Assembly: GCF_009687885.1 (NCBI RefSeq) | Contig: NZ_BLAF01000004.1 | Span: 495,260 to 559,259 of the forward strand | Length of the DNA stretch: 64,000 bases | Direction: 5' to 3' | Origin: Acrocarpospora pleiomorpha | GTDB taxonomy: Bacteria; Actinomycetota; Actinomycetes; Streptosporangiales; Streptosporangiaceae | In this document: positions 24,292 through 33,563 of the stretch, piece after piece | Position numbering within the stretch: the stretch's first letter is position 1 | Layout of the letters: every line of letters starts with the position of its first letter | Notes under the pieces: generated by a model | Told to the model about the DNA's origin: nothing | The model's database searches: none | What the model saw: the letters and a program-made list of their open reading frames with translations, nothing else | Translations under genes and position numbers: made by a program

Positions 24292-26799
24292 CTACGCCCT
24301 TACATGTGGTCGTTCGGGCATCACCTGGACTGACGGAACGAGCTGGTTCGCGGATCGGAGCACGTCGGGCGAGCTGAGGGTCTCGAGGTCCAGCTCCTCG
24401 GTGCTGTGGATCCGCAGCGTGGTCTGCTCCCCGGGCAGCAGCGTGATGAGGGCGTCGTCGACGAACCCCGCCGGATCGACCTTGTCGATGAGGAGGGTGA
24501 GATCCCGGATCAGCGTTCTGGCCTGGACGGTCAGCTCGTATCCCTCCGGGATCCTGCTCACCTCGGCGCGGAACGACGCCGACGCGAGCGCGCTGTCTCG
24601 GTACTCGGCGAAGAACCAGAGGGCGCGGACGCCGTGGAGGGCCGCGACGACCAGTTCCCGTTCCGGGGAGGAGGCGGTGCCGATCTCGTCGGGGATCCGG
24701 ACGCGCTGCGCACTGCGGGGTCCGACGGCGACCGCGATGGCGGCCTCTGCCAGGATCGCGCCCTCGTAGTCTCTGCGTTCCAGCAGCAGCTCGCCGTCCC
24801 ATCGCTGGTCGGTGTCGTTGAGGATCGCCGCCTCGAGACCGTCCGGAGCGGGCTGGATCGTGACCAGCTGTTCCCGGTTGACGTGTCGCAGCGCATAGAG
24901 CATCGGCTTCGCGCGCCCGTCACCGTCGACGGCCGACCAGGAGGTCACCGGCCAGCAGTCGTTGAGCTGCCAGACGATGGTGCCGGAGCAGATCGGCGCG
25001 CGGGAGCGGAACCATCCGATCCCGGTGCGGATCGCGGCCGCCTGATTGAGCTGCATCGCCCAGTGCCAGTCCGACATGTCGTTCGGCAGCCGCAGGTGCG
25101 GGAGCAGCCCGTCGGTGAGCTTGTCGTTGCCGTTGATGGCCTTCTGGTGGACGACCATGCCCGGAGACTCCGGCGTGAGCGGGTCATCGGAGACGGCACG
25201 CGTCAGCGTCGCCCAGGCCGGTGGTGCCTGCCAGCCGAACTCCGCCACGAACCGCGGTGTGTAGTCGAGGTAGTCGAGGTAGTCCTTCTCGTTCCACACG
25301 TCCCAGATGTGGATGCTGCCGTGACGCGGGTCGTTGTGATCCGGGTCGTCGCCGAGCCCGCTGCTGGCGGGGGTGAACGGGCTTCCGGGGGTGTATCCGA
25401 TGTGCGGTGCGAGCTCCTCGACGATCCTGGGCAGGAGGTCGTGGTAGTACCACGCCCCCCACGTGGCGCCGTCCAGCCGCGAGACGTAGCCCCACTCGTG
25501 AAGGCCCCAGAGGTTCTCGTTGTTGCCGTTGAGGATCACCAGCGACGGATGCCCGGCGAGGCGAGTGACCGCTTCACGCGCTTCCGCCTCGACCTCGCCG
25601 CGCAACGGCTCCTCCTCGGCGTAGGCGGCGCACGCGAACAGGAAGTCCTGCATCACGAGGATCCCTCGCTCGTCGCAGAGATCGTAGAAGTCGTCGGACT
25701 CGTAGATGCCACCTCCCCAGACGCGCAACAGGTTCAGCCCGGCGAACTTGGCCTGACCGATGCGGGCGGCGTAGCGGTCACGGATGACCCGGTGCGGGAA
25801 CGCGTCGTCGGGGATCCAGTTCGCGCCGCGGACCTCGATGCGGCGACCGTTGACCTGGACCGTGAACGGAGTGCCGTGCTCGTCGGGTGTCGTGTCGAGG
25901 TGGACCGTGCGGAACCCGATACGCTGGTCGCGCACGTCGAGCACCGTCTCAGATGCGGGGTCGCTGACATCGATCAGGGCGACCGTGACGTCGTAGAGCG
26001 CGGGGTCCCCGTGCCCGCGAGGCCACCACATCCGCACGTCGGGAACCTCCACGTCGACCACGATCCGGTCGGTGTCCCGGCCCAGATCGGCGCGGATCGT
26101 TCGGCCCCCGATCGTCACGGAGACGGCAAGGCGCCGATCGCGATCGGCGCGGGCGACATCGATGTGCAAAGCAAGCAGCCCGAGCGAACCCTCCACGGTG
26201 GCGACGGGGCGCACGTCGCTCAGCCGCGCGGTCCACCGCTCCACCCGCACCGGACGCCAGATGCCGACGCTGGCCGTGTCGATTCCCCAATCCCAGCCGA
26301 AGCTGGATGCCATCTTGCGCAGCGCGTTGAACGGGTGGGGGTTCACATGCGGCCGGTATCCCAGCTCCAGCGAGCGGCGGTCGGCCTCGCGGACGGGCGA
26401 CTCGAGGTCGACCTCCAGGGCGTTCGATCCGCGCCGCGCGGCGGCTCGGATGTCGTACCGGTAGCTGCGGTGCATGTTCTCGGGGCGGCCGAGCTCGTGA
26501 CCGTTCAGCCGAACCGTGGCGACCGTGTCGATGCCGTCGAAGACGAGGTCGAGTCCGGGGCCGAGATCGTCCAGATCGAAGTCGGTGCGGTATCGCCACC
26601 GTGACCGACCGATCCACGCCTGAGCGGACTCCTGATCGTCCAGGTAGGGATCCTCGGTGATGCCGGCGGCGTGCAACGCGGTGTGCACGGTGCCGGGGAC
26701 CTCGGCCGGGACGCGCACGCCACCCACCCCGACGGGCGCCGTTCCTTCCAGGTGGAGAAGGGTCCAGCCGTCGCGCACGTCGGTTCGTCGCAGTCTCAT
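24292..26799 (-). CDS. GH2 beta-mannosidase-type glycosidase
   Basis: 835 aa retaining glycosidase. N-terminal jelly roll (aa 1-180: GVRVPAEVPGTVHTALHAAG, then SSFGWDWGID), immunoglobulin-like domains to about aa 320, then the TIM barrel. The acid/base Glu is in NGNNEN (Glu428) and the nucleophile in FVAEFGWQ (Glu520), matching beta-mannosidases of GH2. There is no signal peptide, so it acts in the cytoplasm on imported oligosaccharides. ATG 26799 overlaps the stop of a 31-aa reading frame (ATGA); the longer frame to 26952 enters the FAD gene. Mannoside specificity is a family-level inference. Confidence 0.88.
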   Translation of the reverse strand: MRLRRTDVRDGWTLLHLEGTAPVGVGGVRVPAEVPGTVHTALHAAGITEDPYLDDQESAQAWIGRSRWRYRTDFDLDDLGPGLDLVFDGIDTVATVRLNGHELGRPENMHRSYRYDIRAAARRGSNALEVDLESPVREADRRSLELGYRPHVNPHPFNALRKMASSFGWDWGIDTASVGIWRPVRVERWTARLSDVRPVATVEGSLGLLALHIDVARADRDRRLAVSVTIGGRTIRADLGRDTDRIVVDVEVPDVRMWWPRGHGDPALYDVTVALIDVSDPASETVLDVRDQRIGFRTVHLDTTPDEHGTPFTVQVNGRRIEVRGANWIPDDAFPHRVIRDRYAARIGQAKFAGLNLLRVWGGGIYESDDFYDLCDERGILVMQDFLFACAAYAEEEPLRGEVEAEAREAVTRLAGHPSLVILNGNNENLWGLHEWGYVSRLDGATWGAWYYHDLLPRIVEELAPHIGYTPGSPFTPASSGLGDDPDHNDPRHGSIHIWDVWNEKDYLDYLDYTPRFVAEFGWQAPPAWATLTRAVSDDPLTPESPGMVVHQKAINGNDKLTDGLLPHLRLPNDMSDWHWAMQLNQAAAIRTGIGWFRSRAPICSGTIVWQLNDCWPVTSWSAVDGDGRAKPMLYALRHVNREQLVTIQPAPDGLEAAILNDTDQRWDGELLLERRDYEGAILAEAAIAVAVGPRSAQRVRIPDEIGTASSPERELVVAALHGVRALWFFAEYRDSALASASFRAEVSRIPEGYELTVQARTLIRDLTLLIDKVDPAGFVDDALITLLPGEQTTLRIHSTEELDLETLSSPDVLRSANQLVPSVQVMPERPHVRA

Positions 26800-26891
26800 C
26801 TCTTGCTCTTCCCAATCGCTCCGAAGTCCTCCGGGTCGACCACGGCGCCGAGGTAGTCGAGCAGCCCTGCCTCGTCGAGGTCGGTGAGCAT
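26796..26891 (-). CDS. Short reading frame (31 aa) coupled to the GH2 gene
   Basis: Reads MLTDLDEAGLLDYLGAVVDP and ends EDFGAIGKSKR with a TGA that overlaps the GH2 ATG. It lies 5 nt after the FAD oxidoreductase stop. It may be a coupling leader, the leftover C-terminus of a lost gene, or chance; there is no strong ribosome site. Confidence 0.3.
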   Translation of the reverse strand: MLTDLDEAGLLDYLGAVVDPEDFGAIGKSKR

Positions 26892-26896
26892 CTCTG

Positions 26897-28567
26897 CTAC
26901 ACCCCCGCCGGCGCGGGAGCCGGCGCCGCGTCATCAGACGGCATCGGGACACGGTCGAACGCAGCCCCGCCGGTGCGGGTCTGCTCCGGCCAGGCCAGGG
27001 ACACCCCGAGATCCTCGGCGAGCACCCGCTGAAGCTGCGTCAGCTGCCGCAGGTCCTCACGGATCTGCGCCGGGTCCAGACCGGTCTCCACGACGCGCGC
27101 GGCCAGGGCGCCGACGGCTTCGCCGATCGACCACTCCACCGGGTGCAGCCGGTATGCGCCGTTGGTGATGTGGGTGGTACCGATGTTCTTGTTCGCGGCG
27201 ACGAAGTTGTCGGCGTCGGCCGCAATCAGCGCGCCGAGGGGGATCTGGAAGGGGAAGCAGTCGATGTCGACGTAGTTGCGCCCCGACGTGCTGGGGTGCA
27301 GGTCGATGCGGTAGTAGCCGATGCCGACGCTGTCCGCGAAGATCGCGCTTCCCGCGTCAGCACCGCGCATCTGGCGGCCGATGTGTCCCTCGGTGACAGT
27401 GAACAGGGCGCGGATACGCCGCGACTCCCGGATGTACACCTCCTTCGCGAGACCGTCGGCCGTGCCCGTGACGTCCCCGCGGGGACGCAGCTCCGGGTAG
27501 CCGAACCCGCCGTCGTGGCGGGGCGCCTCGGTCTGCATCCAGTGCACGAAGCTGCGGGTGAGAGAGCGCGCGCCCTCCAGCGCCTTCTCACGGGTTTGCG
27601 GGCTCACGCCGTGCAGCGGCAGCTCCCAGTAGTCGATCTGCGGCCAGTTGACCAGGGTGATCTCCCCGCCGGTGAAGGCCGGGTCCAGCAGCTGCCTGGC
27701 GAGGATCCGCCGGTACTGCCAGAGATCGTCCGCACGCGTGCGGATCGCCTCCTCCGGGGACTGCGCGAACAACGGGCGCACCCGCGGTTGCAGGGTGTCG
27801 GGGACCACGTCCTCCCAGGACAGCTGGGATCCGGGCCAGCGCGGGTCGATGGTGTCGCGCCAGTGCTCGTAGCCGTCGGGCCGGGGGATGGTGTGGTCCT
27901 CCCCCGGGCGGTACTCCAGGGCGACGCACCAGCTGACCGCCTGCTGGTCGTGGACGTCGGCGACGTCGGGGGCGTGCAGCTCCCCGGTCTCGTCCTTCCC
28001 CTCCGCGCCGATGACCACCGGCAGTCCGGCCAGCTCGATGAGGTCGCCCTCCTCCGTCGCATCGGCGACCAGGGTCGCGCGCACCTCGAGCTGATCGCCG
28101 TTCGGCGCGCGAAGCGTCACCGACGTGATCCGTCGCCCATCCCGGCGCACGTCGACCGCGGTGTGCTCGCGCAGCACGGTGATCGCCCCGGATGCGATGT
28201 GCGCCGAGAGGATCTCCTCCACCGCCAGGGCCCCGACGCGTGGTTCGTGGCAGATCCGCGAGACGAAGCCCATCCCGGGATTGAGATGCTCGATCCCGGC
28301 GGCGTCCTCGGTGAGCGGGTACGCGCGCCGGTAGTGACCGCGAATCGCCTCCCGCAGCGCCCGATAGCTGGGCGAGGTCAGAGAGGTCTCGATCCACTGG
28401 TGCTCGTCAGGCGGCACAGCCTGCGTGGACAGCTGTCCGCCCAGCCACGTCGAGCGTTCGGCGAGGACGACCCGGCGTCCGAGCTTCGCGGCGGTGAGCG
28501 CCGCCGCGACGCCTCCGAGCCCCCCGCCGACGACGAGGAGATCTGTGGAGATGGCGGAGGTGTGCAA
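26897..28567 (-). CDS. FAD-dependent oxidoreductase (FAD_oxidored family)
   Basis: 556 aa. The dinucleotide-binding motif LLVVGGGLGGVAAALTAAKL is at aa 10-29, followed by ERSTWLGGQLSTQAVPPDEH and, at the C-terminus, GTTHITNGAYRLHPVEWSIG, all marks of the PF12831 group. Such proteins often sit in glycan-use loci and are sometimes misnamed xanthan lyase; the substrate here is unknown but probably a sugar or glycoside. The start appears to be TTG 28567, with AAAGGA upstream and no ATG nearby. It is 27 nt after the permease gene and 5 nt before the small reading frame, so it is in the same operon. Confidence 0.83.
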   Translation of the reverse strand: MHTSAISTDLLVVGGGLGGVAAALTAAKLGRRVVLAERSTWLGGQLSTQAVPPDEHQWIETSLTSPSYRALREAIRGHYRRAYPLTEDAAGIEHLNPGMGFVSRICHEPRVGALAVEEILSAHIASGAITVLREHTAVDVRRDGRRITSVTLRAPNGDQLEVRATLVADATEEGDLIELAGLPVVIGAEGKDETGELHAPDVADVHDQQAVSWCVALEYRPGEDHTIPRPDGYEHWRDTIDPRWPGSQLSWEDVVPDTLQPRVRPLFAQSPEEAIRTRADDLWQYRRILARQLLDPAFTGGEITLVNWPQIDYWELPLHGVSPQTREKALEGARSLTRSFVHWMQTEAPRHDGGFGYPELRPRGDVTGTADGLAKEVYIRESRRIRALFTVTEGHIGRQMRGADAGSAIFADSVGIGYYRIDLHPSTSGRNYVDIDCFPFQIPLGALIAADADNFVAANKNIGTTHITNGAYRLHPVEWSIGEAVGALAARVVETGLDPAQIREDLRQLTQLQRVLAEDLGVSLAWPEQTRTGGAAFDRVPMPSDDAAPAPAPAGV

Positions 28568-28594
28568 AGGATTCCTTTCGAGGGGTCGGGCCGG

Positions 28595-29500
28595 TCAGCC
28601 CTTGACGCTGCCGTCGGCCAGTCCGGCCACGAACGCGCGCTGGTTGAACAGGAAGAGGACGACGACGGGGATGGTCGCGATGACCGCGCCGGCCATCAGC
28701 GGGCCGTACTGGATGTTGCCGCTGGCGAGGAATCGTGCCAGCGCCAGCTGCACGGTCTGGGAGCTCTCCGTGTTGGTCACCACCAGCGGCCAGAGGAAGT
28801 CGTCCCAGACGCCGACGAAGGAGAAGATCGCGACGACAGCGATCAGCGGCTTCGCCAGCGGCAGGTAGATGGAGCGGAAGATTCGCCACTCGCCAGCGCC
28901 GTCGATGCGTGCTGCTTCGGCGAGCGCAGGGGATGCCGTGCTGAAGTACTGACGAGCGAGGAAGATGTTCATCGGCAGGACCAGGTACGGGAGCATGACC
29001 CCGACAAGGGTGTCGAGGAGCCCGCTGCCGCCTTGCCCGAGGATGTCGTTGCCTCCCGCCAGCGGTATCCCGCGCGCCATCAGGAACAGCGGTATGAGAG
29101 TCACGGAGACAGGGATCGCTGTGGTGGCGACGATCCCGAGGAAGATGCCGAAGCTGCCGGGGAACGGCATCAGTGCGAACGCGTAGCCGGCGAGGACCGA
29201 GAAGACGCTGTTGCATGCCACGACACCGACGGCGACGATCGTCGAGTTGAGCATGGCCCGCGCGAGGTTGGCGTCCGTCCACGCCGTGCCGAAGTTCTCC
29301 AGTGTGGGGTTAGCGGGGATCAGCGAGACGGAACCGAACGCTTCGTTGTTCGGCGTGAAGGCCAGGCTGATCATCCACAGGAAAGGCACGACAACCAGGA
29401 ACGACAAGACGTAGAGGAAGATCATGGCCGGCACGCGCGACGTGCCCTTGATCCTCGTCGTGCGTCGTGAGGTGGTCGCCATAGGTCGCGTGACGGTCAC
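28595..29500 (-). CDS. Carbohydrate ABC permease (MalG-like)
   Basis: 301 aa, six membrane segments, with the EAA loop EAARIDGAGEWRIFRSIYLP at about aa 188-207 that contacts the ATPase. The GTG start at 29500 overlaps the TGA of the partner permease (GTGA). Inner half of a sugar importer with 29497-30411 and the binding protein. No ATPase gene is in the operon; actinomycetes usually share one MsiK-type ATPase among many sugar importers, so that is the likely partner. Confidence 0.92.
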   Translation of the reverse strand: MTVTRPMATTSRRTTRIKGTSRVPAMIFLYVLSFLVVVPFLWMISLAFTPNNEAFGSVSLIPANPTLENFGTAWTDANLARAMLNSTIVAVGVVACNSVFSVLAGYAFALMPFPGSFGIFLGIVATTAIPVSVTLIPLFLMARGIPLAGGNDILGQGGSGLLDTLVGVMLPYLVLPMNIFLARQYFSTASPALAEAARIDGAGEWRIFRSIYLPLAKPLIAVVAIFSFVGVWDDFLWPLVVTNTESSQTVQLALARFLASGNIQYGPLMAGAVIATIPVVVLFLFNQRAFVAGLADGSVKG

Positions 29501-30411
29501 TTCTGTCTCCCAACGAGCGAGCGGACGGAGAGCGCAGAGAACCCGACGATGAACGCGAACAGCACGAACGCCATCGCCGACGCCGATCCGAGCTGGTTGT
29601 ACTGGAACGCCTCGGCGTAGATCAGGTAGTTCACGGTCGTGGTCGACCCCAGAGGCCCACCCTTAGTGAGGACATAGATCTCGGCGAATCCTTGCGCGAG
29701 GAAGACGATGTCCATCGTCACGACGTAGACGAGCATCGGCCGCAGCCCTGGGAGCGTGACGTAGCGAAAGGTGTTCCAGCGACCGGCGCCATCGACGCGG
29801 GCGGCCTCATACAGGTCGCGAGGGATGGACTGCAGACCGGCCAGCAGGAGGACCATGTTGCTGCCGAGCGCCTTCCAGATCCGCATGGCCGAGGCGGCGT
29901 TGAGCGCCGTGTCGGCATCCAGCAGCCACGTCTGCTGCGGAAGGCCGAACGTGGCGAGGATGTCGTTGAACAGGCCGTTCGGAGAGTACATCCACAGCCA
30001 GACCAGGCTCACGACGGTCAGGGAGACGATGTGCGGGAGGTAGAGCGCGGAGCGGAACAGGCCGACTCCGCGGAACGGCCGGTTCACCAGCAGCGCGAGA
30101 ACGAGGGCGATGACGACCGTCAGCGGCAGGACCTGCAGCACGTACCGCCCGGTGACCAGCAGCGCGTTGCCGAACTCGGGGTTGCTGATGAGTTCGGCGT
30201 AGTTGTCGACGCCGGTGAACTCGGGGCCGCCCCGGCGGATGGGGTTGTAGTCGGTGAAGCTGAGAATGAACCCGTAGACGACCGGGATCATCTGGAAGAT
30301 CAGGATGTACAGGCCCGCGGGAAGCACGAACAGCAGACCGATGAGCTGCAGGCGGTTCCAGCGACGGCGTCCGGGGCGGGGCGAAGTGGTGCGGGGGGTG
30401 CTGGTCGACAC
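29497..30411 (-). CDS. Sugar ABC permease (MalF-like)
   Basis: 304 aa with six membrane segments and the EAA motif EAARVDGAGRWNTFRYVTLP at about aa 206-225. The N-terminus is Arg/Pro-rich and cytoplasmic. It starts at GTG 30411, 12 nt after the binding-protein gene. Works with the permease at 28595 in a CUT1-type importer for oligosaccharides. Confidence 0.92.
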   Translation of the reverse strand: MSTSTPRTTSPRPGRRRWNRLQLIGLLFVLPAGLYILIFQMIPVVYGFILSFTDYNPIRRGGPEFTGVDNYAELISNPEFGNALLVTGRYVLQVLPLTVVIALVLALLVNRPFRGVGLFRSALYLPHIVSLTVVSLVWLWMYSPNGLFNDILATFGLPQQTWLLDADTALNAASAMRIWKALGSNMVLLLAGLQSIPRDLYEAARVDGAGRWNTFRYVTLPGLRPMLVYVVTMDIVFLAQGFAEIYVLTKGGPLGSTTTVNYLIYAEAFQYNQLGSASAMAFVLFAFIVGFSALSVRSLVGRQK

Positions 30412-30423
30412 GAGGAGAGGCTC

Positions 30424-31764
30424 CTACCGGCTCCGCTCGAGGACCTTGTCGACCTCGACCTTCGCCTGGTCCAGTGCCTCCTGCGCGGTCACGACGCCGT
30501 TCAGCGCTTGCTCGAGGTGCTTGTCCAGCGTGTCTCGCGCCTGCACCCAGCCCGGAACATTCGGGTTGGGCTTGAAGTTCGGCGCGTTCGCCACGAACAC
30601 CTGGAGCACTGGGTTGTCCTTCACGTAGGCCGTCTCAGCCGCAGACGCGCGTACCGGAACAGCGCCGATGCCCTCGGTGTACTCGGCGCCGACCTCAGGG
30701 TCGAGCATGTACGAGATGAATGCCCACGCGAGGTCCTTCACCTTGCTGTCGGCGTTGATCATCAGGCCGGGGCCCGATCCGCCCAGAGCGGAGCCCTCAT
30801 CCTGCCCTTCGAAGGGCAGGGCATCCATCACACGAAGGTCCAGGTCGGGGGCCGCGGCGACGATCTGGTTCGCGCCGCTGGCCGACTGGATCTCCATCGC
30901 TGCCGTGTCGAGAACGATCGGCTGCTGCGCGGCCGGCGCGTTGATGTAGTCCGCGCCGAGGTTCGCCGAGACTGCGTTGGGACCGGCGAACAGATCGGTG
31001 AAGAACTCGAGCGCCTGGACACCCTGCTTGGAGTTGAACGTGGCCTCGGTGCCCTGCTCGTTCAACTGGGATCCCCCCGCCGATCCCAGCAGTGCGGCAA
31101 ACGTCTGCTGTCGGCCGATCGCCTGGCTGGGCACCAGCAGCCCGGAGCGGGTGATGGTGTCGCCGTCACGCACCGTGAGCTTCTCCGCGGCGGCGCGCAC
31201 TTCTTCCCACGTCTTCGGCGGCGCGTCGGGGTCGAGCCCGGCGGCGGTGAAGTCGGCTGCGTCGTACACGATCAAGCTGCCCTGCATGGACAGCGGCATC
31301 AGGTAATGCACGCCGTCGACCTGTCCGCCCGGCAGGGCGGCGGCCATGTCCTCTCGGTCTGCCGAGTCGAGCTTGGCGAGATAGTCGTCGAGGGGCTCGA
31401 GCCGGTCGTTGACGACGAAGTCGGCGATCGCGGCCGGACCGTGTCCGAACACGTCCGGGGCGGTCCCCGCGGCGAACGCGGCGTTCAGCTTCGTGGACAG
31501 GTCGCCCCAGTCGACGAAGGTGACGTCGAGCTTCGCGCCCGTCTCCTTCTCGAACGCCTTGGCGATCGGTCCGGTGACGAGGTCGATCTCGGTCTGGTTG
31601 GTCCCGGGGAACCAGACGGTCAGAGTCTTCCCCTTTAACCCGTCGCCGCTCGGCGATGCGTCGTCGGTCGGCGCCGAGGTGCATCCGGCGAGCAGGACCG
31701 CGCCGATCGTCAGCGCGGTGACGCCGACCCAGCGCTGGGCGCGTCGTGGAGCATGAGCCTTCAT
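30424..31764 (-). CDS. Extracellular sugar-binding lipoprotein
   Basis: 446 aa. Lipobox VLLAGC at about aa 23-28 gives a lipid-anchored protein outside the membrane. The following SBP_bac_1 fold shows KTLTVWFPG, GTAPDVFGHG and WEEVRAAAEKLT. ATG 31764 has AAAGGA about 6 nt upstream; a much longer in-frame extension to 32916 is antisense or shifted lacI sequence and is not coding. It is the first structural gene behind the LacI-type operator and delivers the sugar to the two permeases. Confidence 0.92.
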   Translation of the reverse strand: MKAHAPRRAQRWVGVTALTIGAVLLAGCTSAPTDDASPSGDGLKGKTLTVWFPGTNQTEIDLVTGPIAKAFEKETGAKLDVTFVDWGDLSTKLNAAFAAGTAPDVFGHGPAAIADFVVNDRLEPLDDYLAKLDSADREDMAAALPGGQVDGVHYLMPLSMQGSLIVYDAADFTAAGLDPDAPPKTWEEVRAAAEKLTVRDGDTITRSGLLVPSQAIGRQQTFAALLGSAGGSQLNEQGTEATFNSKQGVQALEFFTDLFAGPNAVSANLGADYINAPAAQQPIVLDTAAMEIQSASGANQIVAAAPDLDLRVMDALPFEGQDEGSALGGSGPGLMINADSKVKDLAWAFISYMLDPEVGAEYTEGIGAVPVRASAAETAYVKDNPVLQVFVANAPNFKPNPNVPGWVQARDTLDKHLEQALNGVVTAQEALDQAKVEVDKVLERSR

Positions 31765-31776
31765 TGGATTTCCTTT

Positions 31777-31799
31777 TTCGTATGAGTAGAGAACTACTC
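31777..31799. promoter_or_regulatory. Candidate LacI operator before the binding-protein gene
   Basis: A perfect dyad GAGTAG-AGAA-CTACTC (31784-31799) overlaps TTCGTATGAGT (31777-31787). The same 11-mer lies, reversed, upstream of lacI at 32969-32979. The site is 13 nt upstream of the binding-protein start, covering its promoter/leader. Repression by the LacI protein is inference. Confidence 0.55.
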
Positions 31800-31832
31800 G
31801 GTCTTGATGCAGGGTGCAGGGTGCAGCTCCGC

Positions 31833-32891
31833 TCAGGTCGGGATGGCCGAGCGGGACGTGTGGGGGCTGGTGATGGTCGCCGTCGAGGGCGGCTCGACCG
31901 GGAGCAACTCGTGGTAGGTGTTCGGGATGGTCCCGTCGAGCAGCTCCATGAGCACGGAGATGGCGCGACGACCGAGTGCGCGGCGCGGTATCCGGATCTG
32001 GCTCCAGATGCGCGCAGGCGACACGTCGGGCACGGTGTCGAGCACCACGACCGAGAGGTCGCGGGGGATGTCGAGCCCGACGGCCTGCGCGATGGCGGCC
32101 AGTATCGTCGCGGAGTCGTGGTTCTCGATCACCAGCGCGGTGGAGCCCTCGCGGAGGATCCCGTGGAACACCTCGGCGTTCAGCTCGTCCGGCGCGATGA
32201 ACAGCGGGTCGCCGGAGCCGAGGCCCAGGCGGGCGACATGCGCACGGAAGCCCTCGTAGCGCGCCTCCTGCGGGTTCCTGCGCGCGGTCTCTCCGAGATA
32301 GGCGATGCGGCGGTGGCCGGCCTCGGCGAGGGGCTCGAGGACCGAGGCGAGCGCCTGGTGGTAATCGGGGGCCACATACGGGAGCTGCGCGCTCGCACCG
32401 TCTCGTCGCCCGATGAACACGAACGGGTACTGCTCGGAGGCGAGGCGGACCAGTTCCTCCTCGTTCTGCTCCATACCCAGCATCACCGCTCCGTCGGCCA
32501 GACGAAGCCGGTTGGTCCCGTTGGCGTAGATCCTGCGGGTCCCGTCGTCGCCCTGCGTGGACGCGAACAGCACGAGGTCGACCTTGAGCTCGACGGCCTG
32601 CTCTTCGATCCCCACCAGGAACGGGTGGTAGTAGTCGTCGGAGGCCACGGGGAACACCGGCTCGAAGGTGTGGACTCCGATCAGACCGTTGCGCCCCCCG
32701 CGCAGCGAGGTGGCCGCGACGTTCGGGACGTACTGGAGTTCCTTGACGGCCGCGTGGACGCGATCCTGCGTCGTCTGCGGGATGGACTCCTCCGCCGCGC
32801 GACCATTGAGCACGAGCGAGACCGTGGACTGAGTGACGCCGGCGAGCCGCGCGATGTCGCTCTGTCGGGGAGCTCGCGTCCTCTTGGCCAT
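31833..32891 (-). CDS. LacI family repressor of the glycan locus
   Basis: 352 aa. HTH at aa 10-30: QSDIARLAGVTQSTVSLVLN, followed by the hinge TQDRVHAAVKELQYVPN and a periplasmic-binding-protein-like sensor (LIGVHTFEPVFPV, DGAVMLGMEQ). ATG 32891 is preferred; a GTG 3 nt upstream is possible. It lies upstream of the binding-protein gene on the same strand (68 nt). The inducer should be a sugar derived from the glycan handled by this locus. Confidence 0.92.
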   Translation of the reverse strand: MAKRTRAPRQSDIARLAGVTQSTVSLVLNGRAAEESIPQTTQDRVHAAVKELQYVPNVAATSLRGGRNGLIGVHTFEPVFPVASDDYYHPFLVGIEEQAVELKVDLVLFASTQGDDGTRRIYANGTNRLRLADGAVMLGMEQNEEELVRLASEQYPFVFIGRRDGASAQLPYVAPDYHQALASVLEPLAEAGHRRIAYLGETARRNPQEARYEGFRAHVARLGLGSGDPLFIAPDELNAEVFHGILREGSTALVIENHDSATILAAIAQAVGLDIPRDLSVVVLDTVPDVSPARIWSQIRIPRRALGRRAISVLMELLDGTIPNTYHELLPVEPPSTATITSPHTSRSAIPT

Positions 32892-32968
32892 CACTGTCTC
32901 TCAGTCTCGAGGTCATCTAATTGAGCCCGCGCCAATCTCACTGGCTCACTACCTCGTTGATACCAGTA

Positions 32969-32983
32969 ACTCATACGAATGAG
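32969..32983. promoter_or_regulatory. Inverted repeat CTCAT-N4-ATGAG upstream of lacI
   Basis: Perfect 5-bp arms with ACGA between (32970-32983), overlapping ACTCATACGAA (32969-32979), which is the reverse complement of the 11-mer before the binding-protein gene. A candidate autoregulatory LacI site, 79 nt upstream of the lacI start. Confidence 0.5.
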
Positions 32984-33563
32984 CAACCTTGCGAGGAGCC
33001 ACTGTCCAGGTGAGGTGGCCAGCAACCGTCGTCGGCTCCGTAGGTTCTCGAGGAGCCGCCTGATGAGTCCTGGCTGCATGACGTCGCCGATGCCCATGGT
33101 TTCGTGGTGACGCGACATGCGCTCGAGGTGTTCGGTCGATGCGGTGACTGCGCCGACACCTCGGGCGCTTCGTGAAGGGTTGATGTCGCTGGGGCCATCA
33201 CAGCAAGCGCGGTGTGGCCGTCATGGGGCCTCTGCTCGGAGCCTTGGGGAAAAGAGTCGCGTGGTGAACAGGCTGGGTGCGAGGCGGACGCGGCGCTGAT
33301 CACAATGTACGCGGCTGTCGCCACGGCGGGCATGGAACCTCCTCGAACGCGTCCGGCTATTCGGGGTCTCCTTCACCCACACCGCGGGCGGCTGCCCGGG
33401 AACGTTCCGAGACGTCCGTACTGACCGGGTTCAGCTACCTCGCCTTGGCGGGACTTTTCGTTCCGATGTTCGAAGGCCACTAACCAGCAAGGGCTGGCTT
33501 TAACCTCGGGGGGATGCCGTCCCCGCCACCGGCGGCTACCGCACGAGCCGCCCGGCGAGGCTG
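32984..33563. other. Stretch without a convincing gene
   Basis: This is 580 bp. Short open frames exist on both strands but lack ribosome sites, family marks and typical codon pattern. A weak hairpin CCAGC-AAGG-GCTGG followed by CTTTAA lies at 33484-33497 and could be a minor terminator for the gene ending at 33564. Confidence 0.5.

Noticed and set aside
24406..26604. 732-aa plus-strand open frame
   Set aside because: Antisense to the GH2 gene with its catalytic Glu motifs; composition is Asp/Arg/Val-rich noise.
27143..29470. 775-aa plus-strand open frame
   Set aside because: It is antisense to the FAD oxidoreductase and permease genes, which have clear motifs. High GC produces long stop-free antisense frames; the translation shows no domain.
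29692..31638. 648-aa plus-strand open frame
   Set aside because: Antisense to the sugar permease and binding-protein genes; no family pattern.
30424..32916. 830-aa frame extending the binding protein upstream
   Set aside because: The upstream part is lacI in the wrong frame. The lipobox, ATG and ribosome site at 31764 define the real start.
32891..33118. 75-aa frame just before lacI
   Set aside because: It contains the candidate LacI dyad, has no ribosome site and no conserved pattern; more likely the promoter region.
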